Source: Methylovulum sp. (GTDB lineage: Bacteria; Pseudomonadota; Gammaproteobacteria; Methylococcales; Methylomonadaceae). From it: a DNA stretch of 7,347 nt. Location: contig JAQTNZ010000120.1 in the NCBI GenBank assembly GCA_028713595.1, forward strand, positions 1 through 7,347, given 5' to 3'. This document shows, piece by piece, positions 1 to 5,929 of the stretch. Below the pieces are notes generated by a model, which saw only the letters and a program-made list of their open reading frames with translations, was not told where the DNA came from and searched no databases. The stretch's first letter is position 1, and every line of letters begins with the position of its first letter. Made by a program: the position numbers and the translations under genes.

Positions 1-1488
1 TTTCGCCAAGGTAATGATGCCAGGAAGCGCGAGGCGATTTTGCTGGTCTATACTCTGGATGTCAGCGTGACCGATGAGGCGGAGGTGTTGCAACGCTTTC
101 AAGATGACCCGCACATTTTGCCAACCCCTGACACCACTTACCGTTTTGTTGCCAAGGCTCCGCAATATATGGACGAGCGGCCTATCATTATCGGCATGGG
201 GCCTTGTGGCTTGTTTGTCGGTCTGATACTTGCGCAAATGGGCTTTAAGCCATTAATTTTGGAGCGTGGCAAGGAAGTGCGCGAACGCACCAAGGACACG
301 TTTGGTTTATGGCGCAAACGGGAGTTTAACCCCGAATCGAATGTGCAGTTTGGTGAAGGCGGGGCGGGGACATTTTCGGACGGCAAGCTGTATACCCAAA
401 TCAAAGACCCTAACCACTATGGGCGCAAGGTGTTGACCGAGTTTGTCAAAGCGGGTGCGCCGCCGGAAATACTGCGGGGCAGCAAGCCGCATATCGGCAC
501 GTTTAGGTTGGTGTCGATGGTTGAGCATATGCGTGCCAATATTGAAGCTTTGGGCGGGGAAATCCGTTTCCAATGCCGCGTTGATGATTTGGAGATCACC
601 GACGGGCAAGTGCGCAGCGTGACGCTCACTAATGGCGAAACCCTGGCCAGCCGCCATATCGTCTTTGCGGTCGGGCACAGCGCACGGGACACTTTTAAGA
701 TGCTCTATGAGCGTGGCGTTTATATCGAAGCCAAGCCATTTTCGGTGGGTTTGCGCATCGAACACCCACAATCCTTAATTGACGTGTGCCGCTACGGCAA
801 ACACGCCGGACACCCCTTATTAGGCGCGGCGGACTATAAACTGGTCCACCATTGCCAAAACGGGCGCTCGGTGTACAGCTTCTGCATGTGCCCGGGGGGT
901 ACAGTGGTGGCGGCGACATCGGAAGCCGGCCATGTTGTCACCAATGGCATGAGCCAATACTCGCGCAATGAGCGCAACGCCAACAGCGGCATCGTGGTCG
1001 GTGTCACCCCCGAAGATTATCCGGGACACCCGTTGGCGGGCATCGCGTTCCAACGCCAATGGGAAGCCCGCGCTTTTGTCTTGGGTGGCGGCACTTACGA
1101 TGCGCCCGGGCAATTGGTCGGGGATTTTCTTTCCCAACACCCCTCCACCGCCTTTGGCAGCGTATTGCCCTCGTATACGCCCGGTGTGCATTTGGGGGAT
1201 TTGTCCTCCGCCCTGCCCGATTATGCGATTGTTGCCATCCGCGAAGCACTACCTGCTTTTGGCAATAAAATCAAAGGCTTCGCTATGTACGATGCCCTAC
1301 TGACCGGCGTGGAAACCCGCACATCATCCCCCATCCGCATCAAGCGCAACGGGCAATATCAAAGCATCAACACCAAAGGCTTATACCCTGCTGGCGAAGG
1401 TGCGGGTTATGCGGGAGGAATTTTATCGGCAGCGGTGGACGGCATTAAAGTCGCCGAAGCCGTGGCTTTGGCAATGCTGGGCGGTTAA
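1..1488 (+). CDS. FAD-dependent oxidoreductase, COG2509 type (5' end outside window)
   Basis: This is a flavoprotein of the uncharacterised NAD(P)/FAD-dependent dehydrogenase group (COG2509), presumably a cytosolic redox enzyme of unknown substrate. The reading frame is open from base 1, and the first visible residues (FRQGNDARKREAILLVYTLD) match the N-terminal domain that precedes the flavin domain in this family. The true start is therefore to the left of the window, with perhaps 40 residues missing, and the TTG at 40 is not the start. The visible 495 residues contain a Rossmann FAD-binding motif, GMGPCG, with a following acidic ERG strand end (about residues 65-90). A glycine-rich FGEGGAGTFSDGK stretch follows, then a CPGGTVVAATSE segment typical of the family. 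A C-terminal GLYPAGEGAGYAGGILSAAVDG motif closes the flavin site. The family is clear; the reaction is not known. It converges on the lipoprotein gene at 1628-1981. Confidence 0.93.
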   Translation, partial: FRQGNDARKREAILLVYTLDVSVTDEAEVLQRFQDDPHILPTPDTTYRFVAKAPQYMDERPIIIGMGPCGLFVGLILAQMGFKPLILERGKEVRERTKDTFGLWRKREFNPESNVQFGEGGAGTFSDGKLYTQIKDPNHYGRKVLTEFVKAGAPPEILRGSKPHIGTFRLVSMVEHMRANIEALGGEIRFQCRVDDLEITDGQVRSVTLTNGETLASRHIVFAVGHSARDTFKMLYERGVYIEAKPFSVGLRIEHPQSLIDVCRYGKHAGHPLLGAADYKLVHHCQNGRSVYSFCMCPGGTVVAATSEAGHVVTNGMSQYSRNERNANSGIVVGVTPEDYPGHPLAGIAFQRQWEARAFVLGGGTYDAPGQLVGDFLSQHPSTAFGSVLPSYTPGVHLGDLSSALPDYAIVAIREALPAFGNKIKGFAMYDALLTGVETRTSSPIRIKRNGQYQSINTKGLYPAGEGAGYAGGILSAAVDGIKVAEAVALAMLGG

Positions 1489-1584
1489 AGCCTTACAAAC
1501 CGGCTGTGAAAATCATTAACCACAAAAGCCGTTGCCTATCCTGTGCGGTTAATGGCTTTGCAAACGGCAACGTCTGGTTTTGAG

Positions 1585-1608
1585 GCTGGCAAGGAAACCC
1601 TTACCAGC
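1585..1608 (-). terminator. Stem-loop after the lipoprotein gene, possible terminator
   Basis: Arms 1585-1594 and 1599-1608 form a 10-bp stem with a 4-base loop. Read on the minus strand, the only non-Watson-Crick pair is a G-U wobble; on the plus strand that pair is a C-A mismatch, so the structure favours minus-strand RNA. It begins 19 bases after the lipoprotein stop codon. There is no T-run behind it, so it may be a weak or Rho-assisted terminator, or an RNA 3'-end stabiliser. Confidence 0.35.
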
Positions 1609-1627
1609 ATCACCCAACCCAAGCCAC

Positions 1628-1981
1628 TTATTTTGCCCGCTTGGTCGAGTTATAGCTATAGGTACTCACCAAGCCACGCTTATCAAACTTAATCACCAAG
1701 TCTTCGGTTTCGCTGTCGCTAAACGCGCTGTAGCTATAATTGCCATACGTCCATGTTTTCAGCCCGTTTTCAATACCGGTGCGCCAAGGCGTACCAAACG
1801 TATTGATAATATCATTTTGGGTGGTTTCACCAATACGGATGGTCTGAACCTGCCCAGCGGGAAACTCATGCCCCATTGAGGCACAACCTGCACCCGCCAA
1901 AAATAAGGCTATCACCACACTGCGGCACGTCCACCGCAGCAACCCAGAAGAAAACGCTGCATAGCTCATAGTAGATTTCAT
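1628..1981 (-). CDS. Small BamE/SmpA-like outer-membrane lipoprotein
   Basis: A 117-residue protein with a hydrophobic N-terminal segment (about residues 21-32) preceded by arginines at 16 and 20. It ends at Cys33 in the context LAGAGC, which suggests signal peptidase II cleavage and lipidation, although the -3 residue is Gly and not the usual Leu. The mature part (about 85 residues) has the SmpA/OmlA (BamE) pattern: a short IRIGETTQNDIINTFGTP helix-and-turn signature, then an aromatic WTYGNYSY strand, then a VIKFDKRGLVSTYSY strand near the end. BamE itself assists outer-membrane protein assembly, but many small lipoproteins share the fold, so I do not call this bamE. The ATG at 1981 has only a weak GGGATGACC-like region upstream; Met5 is an alternative start. 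The gene lies downstream of the AIM24-family gene on the same strand, with a terminator-like hairpin between. Confidence 0.85.
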   Translation of the reverse strand: MKSTMSYAAFSSGLLRWTCRSVVIALFLAGAGCASMGHEFPAGQVQTIRIGETTQNDIINTFGTPWRTGIENGLKTWTYGNYSYSAFSDSETEDLVIKFDKRGLVSTYSYNSTKRAK

Positions 1982-2004
1982 GAATGGTCATCCCGCAAAA
2001 AAGA

Positions 2005-2036
2005 ATTATCCTGAGTGTAAATCAGGCAGTTGTCAA
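2005..2036 (-). promoter_or_regulatory. Candidate promoter for the lipoprotein gene
   Basis: On the minus strand a perfect TTGACA (+ coordinates 2031-2036) is followed by GATAAT (2005-2010), about 25 bases upstream of the lipoprotein start. The spacer is 20 bases, longer than the ideal 17, which lowers confidence. The spacer contains a perfect 5-bp inverted repeat (arms 2010-2014 and 2022-2026, loop of 7) that could be an operator. Its position, just after the terminator-like hairpin and before the gene, fits a promoter. Confidence 0.33.
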
Positions 2037-2037
2037 C

Positions 2038-2090
2038 AAAAAACCCAGGTGCTTTAGGCCGGAACAAAAACAGCATTGGCTAAAGCCACC
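2038..2090 (-). terminator. Probable Rho-independent terminator of the AIM24-family gene
   Basis: On the minus strand, 10 bases after the AIM24-family stop codon, the arms at 2078-2090 and 2048-2060 pair over 12 base pairs with one single-base bulge on each side (core GCTTTAG with CTAAAGC). The loop is 17 bases. The stem is followed within four bases by TTTTTT (+ coordinates 2038-2043). Stem plus T-run in the right place and orientation is the usual intrinsic terminator layout; the large loop and bulges make it imperfect. Confidence 0.5.
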
Positions 2091-2099
2091 CAAGGCACA

Positions 2100-2810
2100 T
2101 CAATTACTATTACTGTTGCCCGGTATCAGCTTAAGCAACCAAGAGACAAAATTATCCCGGTTGCGTGAGCAAATAATGACCTTACCTTGACCGGAAAATT
2201 TCAGCACCATGCCTTCGCCACTGGTGACACTGTTGACCAATTGCCCCAAAAAGCCGCTATTGCTGGTGGCGACGGATATTTCATGGTGCAAACGGCTATC
2301 CCACGCCACAACATGGGCGTTATCAATGATAACATCCTTACCCGGCTCGACATCAATGGCGAAACTGGAACCAAACCCAGACACGGCCAGCTTGCCGATG
2401 CCGGTCGCTTCCATAATAAAAAAACCGCCGGTGCCGCCAAACAAGGCGGAACCGATATTTTGGGTACGGACGGTCAGGTTGACACCGCTTTCCGCAGCAA
2501 CAAACGCACCATCGGTCAGTTTGTAGCTGGCACCGCCAACCTCCAGCACTTCAACCGCACCCGGCAAAGTCGGTGACAACAAGCAGTCGCCATCACCGCG
2601 CACCGCTTCGATATGCTCCTGAAAAAGCGATTCGCCATTGGCAAAGCGGCGCATCAAAGCGCTACCGATGCCGCCGGTCATTTTGCCCTTCAAATCTAAC
2701 GTCGCTTCCATCATCACCATCGCGTTAGACTCGCAATAGATTTTCTCGCCACGTTTTAGACTGACATGTAAAAAAGGGTCAACATCGCCCGTAACGGTAA
2801 AAGTTGCCAT
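2100..2810 (-). CDS. AIM24 / TIGR00266 family protein
   Basis: A 236-residue protein of the AIM24 family (Pfam AIM24, TIGR00266), which is widespread in bacteria and shares a domain with a yeast mitochondrial protein. The molecular function is not established. Family features are visible from start to end: FLHVSLKRGEKIYCESNAMVMM near the N-terminus, then a glycine-rich TGGIGSALMRRFANGESLF segment (about 44-62), then repeated short beta-strand units ending in glycines, such as GGTGGFFIMEATGIGKLAVSGFGS. The latter pattern fits the family's beta-sandwich core. There is no signal peptide or membrane helix, so it is probably cytosolic or peripheral. The start is firm: GGAG lies six bases before the ATG (+ coordinates 2817-2820), and the family N-terminus aligns there. 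An extended -10 element sits just upstream, so it is probably transcribed from its own promoter. Confidence 0.92.
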   Translation of the reverse strand: MATFTVTGDVDPFLHVSLKRGEKIYCESNAMVMMEATLDLKGKMTGGIGSALMRRFANGESLFQEHIEAVRGDGDCLLSPTLPGAVEVLEVGGASYKLTDGAFVAAESGVNLTVRTQNIGSALFGGTGGFFIMEATGIGKLAVSGFGSSFAIDVEPGKDVIIDNAHVVAWDSRLHHEISVATSNSGFLGQLVNSVTSGEGMVLKFSGQGKVIICSRNRDNFVSWLLKLIPGNSNSN

Positions 2811-2828
2811 GTTTTGCTCCTAGGGTTA

Positions 2829-2837
2829 ATTATAGCA
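2829..2837 (-). promoter_or_regulatory. Extended -10 promoter element for the AIM24-family gene
   Basis: The minus strand reads TGCTATAAT here, a perfect TATAAT with the TGn extension that can compensate for a poor -35 box. No good -35 hexamer is found 16-18 bases upstream. Transcription would begin near 2822, just ahead of the GGAG ribosome binding site, giving a leader of only about a dozen bases. The 72-base gap to the AEC gene also holds a small 5-bp hairpin (2853-2866) without a T-run. Confidence 0.42.
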
Positions 2838-2882
2838 ATAATTTTAATAGCTTGGCGTAACCGCCATTGCCGCAAGCACTGC

Positions 2883-3800
2883 TTAGGGCTGTACCAAAAA
2901 TTTATACCAAAACGGCAAGGCCAACAGGCTGGCAAAGGTGGTGACGGTCACAGTCATGGCATACAGCGGGCTGTCCAACCGGAAACGGTCACAAAAGACT
3001 ATGCCCAACAACATGCTGGGCATTGCCAAATCCAGCACGGCGGCGGCCTGATGGGGCGCATCCAGTGCGAGATAGCCCGCCAAAAACCACGCGCATAAAG
3101 GCATGGCGAACATTTTTATCAATAGTACCGGAACCATATAAGGCATATTGCGCCAGCTCATCGTCCGCCACTCCAATGCCAAGCCTAAAGAAAAAATCAT
3201 CAGCGGCGCGGCGGCGGCTGACAGTTTATGCAAACAGCCCAGTAACCATTCGGGGGCGATGGCCCCATTCATATTCAACGCCACCGCCACCCCCGCCGTC
3301 CAAAAAGGCGGCGCATTCAGTGCCGTCCATGCCGATTTGGGCCGCTCTTCTTCGCCATAATGGCGGGCGATCAGCAGCCCTATAGTAAACAGGTAGGGAG
3401 CCCCGGAGAACACGTCCAACTGGATGACCACGGGTCGCGCCCAAGCACCAAAGGTTTGCTCAATAATGGGCAGGCCCAAATAAGTGATATTGGGGAAGGC
3501 ACTGGCTAGTATGACCGTGCCCAAGCACTTATTATCCAACTTAAATGACCGCCCGACCAACCAGGCACAAAAGACGGCAAAGCTGATGCTGCCCCAACCC
3601 AACAAGGTGTATTGCAAAGACTGGATACCGATGTCAGCTTGCCATAGCACCTCCAGTATCATGGCCGGCATCAGCAGGTAATACACCACGCTGGTCAACA
3701 CCACGCGGGTATGCCCAGCGGTAAGCCCACCAGGGCGGCACAGCCGCCACACCACCCCACAGGCCATGAGCAAGGTCATTTGAATCAGTGTCGAATTCAT
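2883..3800 (-). CDS. AEC (auxin efflux carrier) family permease
   Basis: A 305-residue integral membrane protein of the AEC family (Pfam Mem_trans), inner-membrane transporters whose bacterial members mostly move organic anions or similar solutes; the substrate here cannot be told. About ten hydrophobic segments are visible, in two halves joined by a polar loop containing RHYGEEERPKSAW. Family hallmarks are the N-terminal helix with ACGVVWRLCRPGGL, a conserved YYLLMPAMI helix (Pro45) and the NITYLGLPII motif (Asn104-Pro111), equivalent to the family's N...GLP signature. The frame is open 35 codons further upstream to an ATG at 3905. I chose the ATG at 3800 because AEC proteins begin just before TM1, and the far start has GGTGA directly against the ATG with no spacing. 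Neither start has a convincing Shine-Dalgarno. The gene is divergent from the rhodanese gene. Confidence 0.9.
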   Translation of the reverse strand: MNSTLIQMTLLMACGVVWRLCRPGGLTAGHTRVVLTSVVYYLLMPAMILEVLWQADIGIQSLQYTLLGWGSISFAVFCAWLVGRSFKLDNKCLGTVILASAFPNITYLGLPIIEQTFGAWARPVVIQLDVFSGAPYLFTIGLLIARHYGEEERPKSAWTALNAPPFWTAGVAVALNMNGAIAPEWLLGCLHKLSAAAAPLMIFSLGLALEWRTMSWRNMPYMVPVLLIKMFAMPLCAWFLAGYLALDAPHQAAAVLDLAMPSMLLGIVFCDRFRLDSPLYAMTVTVTTFASLLALPFWYKFLVQP

Positions 3801-3904
3801 TAGCAAAACGGTGTCTGGTAGCGAAAAAAGCAGTTTAATATCGTCATAATGCCGTATCGGACGGAGAGAGCCGTTGTTAAATCGCCTGTTTGCGCATTTT
3901 AACA

Positions 3905-3933
3905 TTCACCGTTACTACAAGTTCCGGTAATAT
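3905..3933 (+). promoter_or_regulatory. Candidate sigma-70 promoter for the rhodanese-pyrF genes
   Basis: TTCACC (3905-3910) and TAATAT (3928-3933) are 17 bases apart, with four of six and four to five of six consensus matches. Transcription would start near 3940, leaving a leader of about 29 bases with a GGAG ribosome binding site at 3958-3961, seven bases before the ATG at 3969. The rest of the 168-base divergent region gave no convincing minus-strand promoter for the AEC gene. Confidence 0.33.
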
Positions 3934-3968
3934 AGGGGCATTTAACCGTAAATTTTTGGAGAGTGTCC

Positions 3969-4373
3969 ATGCGTAATATTATAAGGTCTTATGGCCCAGG
4001 CATTTTTGCCGCCTTATTGTTAAGTTTAAGCAGCGCTATGGTGCAAGCGGACACGTCGGTGGCCGCTAAAGTTTCACCGCAAGAAGCCGCCACTATGCAG
4101 TCGGCCCACAAAGCCATCATTGTTGATGTCCGTGAAGACAGCGAGTGGCAAGAACAACATATCCCAGGGGCGTTGCACATCCCCTTAGGCCAGCTGGCAG
4201 GGCGCATGGGCGAGCTTGACAAGTACAAGCACAGCGCCATCATTACCCAATGCCGTAGCGGCAAACGCTCCGCCGCCGCCCAAGCCAGCCTAAAGGCGGC
4301 GGGCTTTAGCGATGTTTATAACCTCGAAGGCGGCATTATGGCTTGGCAACAACAAGGCCTGTCCCTCGAATAA
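3969..4373 (+). CDS. Exported single-domain rhodanese-like protein
   Basis: A 134-residue rhodanese-fold protein predicted to act in the periplasm. Residues 1-27 form a signal peptide: arginines at 2 and 6, a hydrophobic core IFAALLLSLSSAM, and a VQA-D cleavage site after Ala27. The single rhodanese domain follows: IIVDVRE (50-56), the WQEQHIPGALHIPL motif (60-73), the active-site loop beginning at Cys95 in QCRSGKRS, and the C-terminal LEGGIMAWQQQG helix. The catalytic cysteine and the CRSGKR loop are intact, so sulfur transfer or persulfide carriage is plausible; the partner is unknown. The ATG at 3969 is preferred over the in-frame GTG at 3963 because the GGAG at 3958-3961 gives a seven-base spacer only for the ATG. 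pyrF follows after 29 bases on the same strand. Confidence 0.93.
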   Translation: MRNIIRSYGPGIFAALLLSLSSAMVQADTSVAAKVSPQEAATMQSAHKAIIVDVREDSEWQEQHIPGALHIPLGQLAGRMGELDKYKHSAIITQCRSGKRSAAAQASLKAAGFSDVYNLEGGIMAWQQQGLSLE

Positions 4374-4402
4374 CCCACTCATTTTGGCTTTTATTTTTTA
4401 CT

Positions 4403-5140
4403 ATGTCGCAATTATTTTTGTCCCGCAACCCCATCCCTGTCCGTGAACGCCTGATTATGGCCTTGGACGTACCCAGCATCCCGCAGGCCCAAGCCTTGGT
4501 TGATGAGCTGGGCGATTCGGTGATTTTTTATAAGGTCGGCATGGAACTGTTCATGTCCGGCGATTATTTTGGCTTTATCGAATGGCTTAAGCAACGCGGT
4601 AAAAAAGTCTTTGTCGATTTGAAGTTTTTTGACATCCCCGCCACCGTAGGCCGTGCCATTAAGGCCTTAAGCAGCAAAGGCGTTGATCTGGCGACCATCC
4701 ACGGCAACGATGCCATTATGGAAGCCGCCGCCCTAGCCAAAGGCGATTTGAAAGTGCTGGCGGTCACGGCCTTGACCAGCCTGGATCGGGGCGATCTGGA
4801 CGATTTGGGCTTTAAATGCGATATCCGCGAGCTAGTCCTGTCACGCGCCAAACGCGCCTTACAAATCGGCTGTGACGGCGTGGTGTCCTCAGGCTTGGAA
4901 GCCTCCTTGCTTAGGGAACATCTTGACCACCGTTTATTGGTCATCACCCCCGGCATCCGCCCGGTCGATAACCGCGAAGAAGAAGACCAAAAACGGGTGG
5001 TCAGTGTCGAGATGGCCTTTGAGGGCGGCGCGGATTATATCGTCGTAGGCCGCCCCATCCGTGATGCGGCCGACCGCAAAGCGATGGCAGAAACCATCCA
5101 AGCGCAGATTTTAAGCGTATTTACTGGCGCACACCTTTAA
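4403..5140 (+). CDS. pyrF: Orotidine 5'-phosphate decarboxylase
   Basis: This enzyme decarboxylates orotidine 5'-phosphate to UMP, the last step of de novo pyrimidine synthesis, in the cytosol. The 245-residue TIM-barrel protein has all expected catalytic elements: Asp22 in the ALD strand, Lys44 in FYKVG, the Asp72-x-Lys74-xx-Asp77 triad in VDLKFFDIP, the LAVTALTS strand (residues 119-126), and the phosphate-binding PGIRP (183-187) and GRPI (216-219) loops. Length is normal for the bacterial group-I enzyme. The ATG at 4403 is chosen because the frame upstream of it overlaps the rhodanese gene and has only a TTG start. No Shine-Dalgarno precedes it; the leader is instead T-rich. A later ATG at 4457 would remove 18 residues just ahead of the first strand and is less likely. 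It probably shares a transcript with the rhodanese gene 29 bases upstream. Confidence 0.97.
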   Translation: MSQLFLSRNPIPVRERLIMALDVPSIPQAQALVDELGDSVIFYKVGMELFMSGDYFGFIEWLKQRGKKVFVDLKFFDIPATVGRAIKALSSKGVDLATIHGNDAIMEAAALAKGDLKVLAVTALTSLDRGDLDDLGFKCDIRELVLSRAKRALQIGCDGVVSSGLEASLLREHLDHRLLVITPGIRPVDNREEEDQKRVVSVEMAFEGGADYIVVGRPIRDAADRKAMAETIQAQILSVFTGAHL

Positions 5141-5189
5141 AATAATCATAACATGTTAACTATTGACTCGGTAGTGATGCGGGTAATCT

Positions 5190-5921
5190 ATGTTCTTTGA
5201 CCCCGCGTTTACCAGCTCCTATCTGGTGGCTTTTATCATGGGGCTGGTCAGCAGCCTGCACTGCATCAGCATGTGCGGCTCGATCATCGGCACGCTGACC
5301 TTAAGCTTAAGCCCGGAAATCCGCCATAAAAAAGCCCTGCTGTTGCCGTTTGTCTTCAATTATAACCTAGGGCGCATCACCAGTTACACGATGGCGGGTG
5401 GCTTGGCGGGGCTGATCCAATCCCTGGCTATCTTGCAAATGGGCGAAATCCACGGGCATCGGCTATTGCAAATATTGTCGGCGGCGGTTATGGCAGGGGC
5501 GGGGCTATATATCGCCGGCTGGTTCCCGCGCTTTGCCTATATCGAAAAGGCCGGGATGCACTTGTGGAAAAGGATCGAGCCATTTGGGCGCAAACTCATT
5601 CCGGTCAAAACCCGCAGCCATGCCTTCCTGTTCGGCATGGTCTGGGGTTGGTTACCCTGCGGCTTGGTTTATGCGGCCTTGGCACTGGCGGCAACCGCTG
5701 GTGATGTCGGCAAAAGCGCGCTGACCATGCTGTCTTTTGGATTAGGTACTTTACCCGCAGTAATGGGAGTGGGTATAATGACGGGGATATTGACACGGCT
5801 ATCGCGTATGCAACGCTTTAAACAAGCGATTGGTTTGTTTATGATTGTTTTGGCCTTGTTAGCGGCGTTGCCTCAATTGAACCCGATGGCAATAACCACC
5901 CACCATTCAGCCCTACATTAG
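5190..5921 (+). CDS. TauE/SafE family membrane protein (DsbD_2-like, COG2836)
   Basis: A 243-residue inner-membrane protein of the group annotated 'sulfite exporter TauE/SafE' or 'cytochrome c biogenesis protein transmembrane region' (DsbD_2). About six hydrophobic segments are visible, in two groups of three around a basic, polar region (about residues 113-143). TM1 contains SLHCISMCG with Cys25 and Cys29; TM4 contains GWLPCGLVY with Cys157. In DsbD and CcdA the TM1 and TM4 cysteines form the electron-relaying pair, so a thiol-redox or metal (copper) role is at least as plausible as sulfite export. Members often occur near cytochrome oxidase assembly genes, but none are seen here. The ATG at 5190 has only a weak GGG six bases upstream. 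It lies 49 bases after pyrF and 8 bases before the sigma-54 activator gene, with which it is almost certainly co-transcribed. Confidence 0.88.
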   Translation: MFFDPAFTSSYLVAFIMGLVSSLHCISMCGSIIGTLTLSLSPEIRHKKALLLPFVFNYNLGRITSYTMAGGLAGLIQSLAILQMGEIHGHRLLQILSAAVMAGAGLYIAGWFPRFAYIEKAGMHLWKRIEPFGRKLIPVKTRSHAFLFGMVWGWLPCGLVYAALALAATAGDVGKSALTMLSFGLGTLPAVMGVGIMTGILTRLSRMQRFKQAIGLFMIVLALLAALPQLNPMAITTHHSALH

Positions 5922-5924
5922 AGG
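5920..5924 (+). promoter_or_regulatory. Ribosome binding site overlapping the upstream stop codon
   Basis: AGAGG overlaps the TAG stop (5919-5921) of the TauE/SafE gene and lies five bases before the ATG at 5930. This is one of the clearest Shine-Dalgarno sequences in the window. A ribosome ending on the membrane protein would sit on the binding site of the next gene, so the two are probably translationally coupled. Confidence 0.6.
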
Positions 5925-5929
5925 TTCCT

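Noticed and set aside
307..771. A 154-codon minus-strand open frame inside the FAD-protein gene, and several similar ones to 1249
   Set aside because: It lies antisense to a strongly conserved coding region, its product resembles no family, and long antisense frames are common with this codon use.
1580..1879. A 99-codon plus-strand open frame across the lipoprotein gene
   Set aside because: It is the antisense shadow of the BamE-like lipoprotein, which has a signal peptide and fold pattern; the shadow has neither.
2187..2576. A 129-codon plus-strand frame opposite the AIM24-family gene
   Set aside because: It is a shadow of a recognised family gene, with no protein-like features of its own.
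2853..2871. Sigma-54-like TGGC...TTGC upstream of the AIM24-family gene
   Set aside because: The spacing between the GG and GC elements is three bases too long, and it faces away from the AIM24 gene.
3963..3968. GTG start two codons before the rhodanese ATG
   Set aside because: The only Shine-Dalgarno (GGAG, 3958-3961) would be one base from the GTG; it is properly spaced only for the ATG at 3969.
4343..4402. TTG start giving pyrF a 20-residue extension overlapping the rhodanese gene
   Set aside because: The extension (MATTRPVPRITHSFW...) is not typical of OMP decarboxylases and would overlap the upstream gene by 31 bases.
5150..5157. AACATGTT palindrome between pyrF and the TauE/SafE gene
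   Set aside because: It is an eight-base palindrome with no flanking symmetry and no match to an operator I know; it could easily be chance.
5163..5189. TTGACT and TAATCT as a promoter for the TauE/SafE gene
   Set aside because: The spacer is only 15 bases and the -10 box abuts the ATG, so transcription would start inside the coding region.
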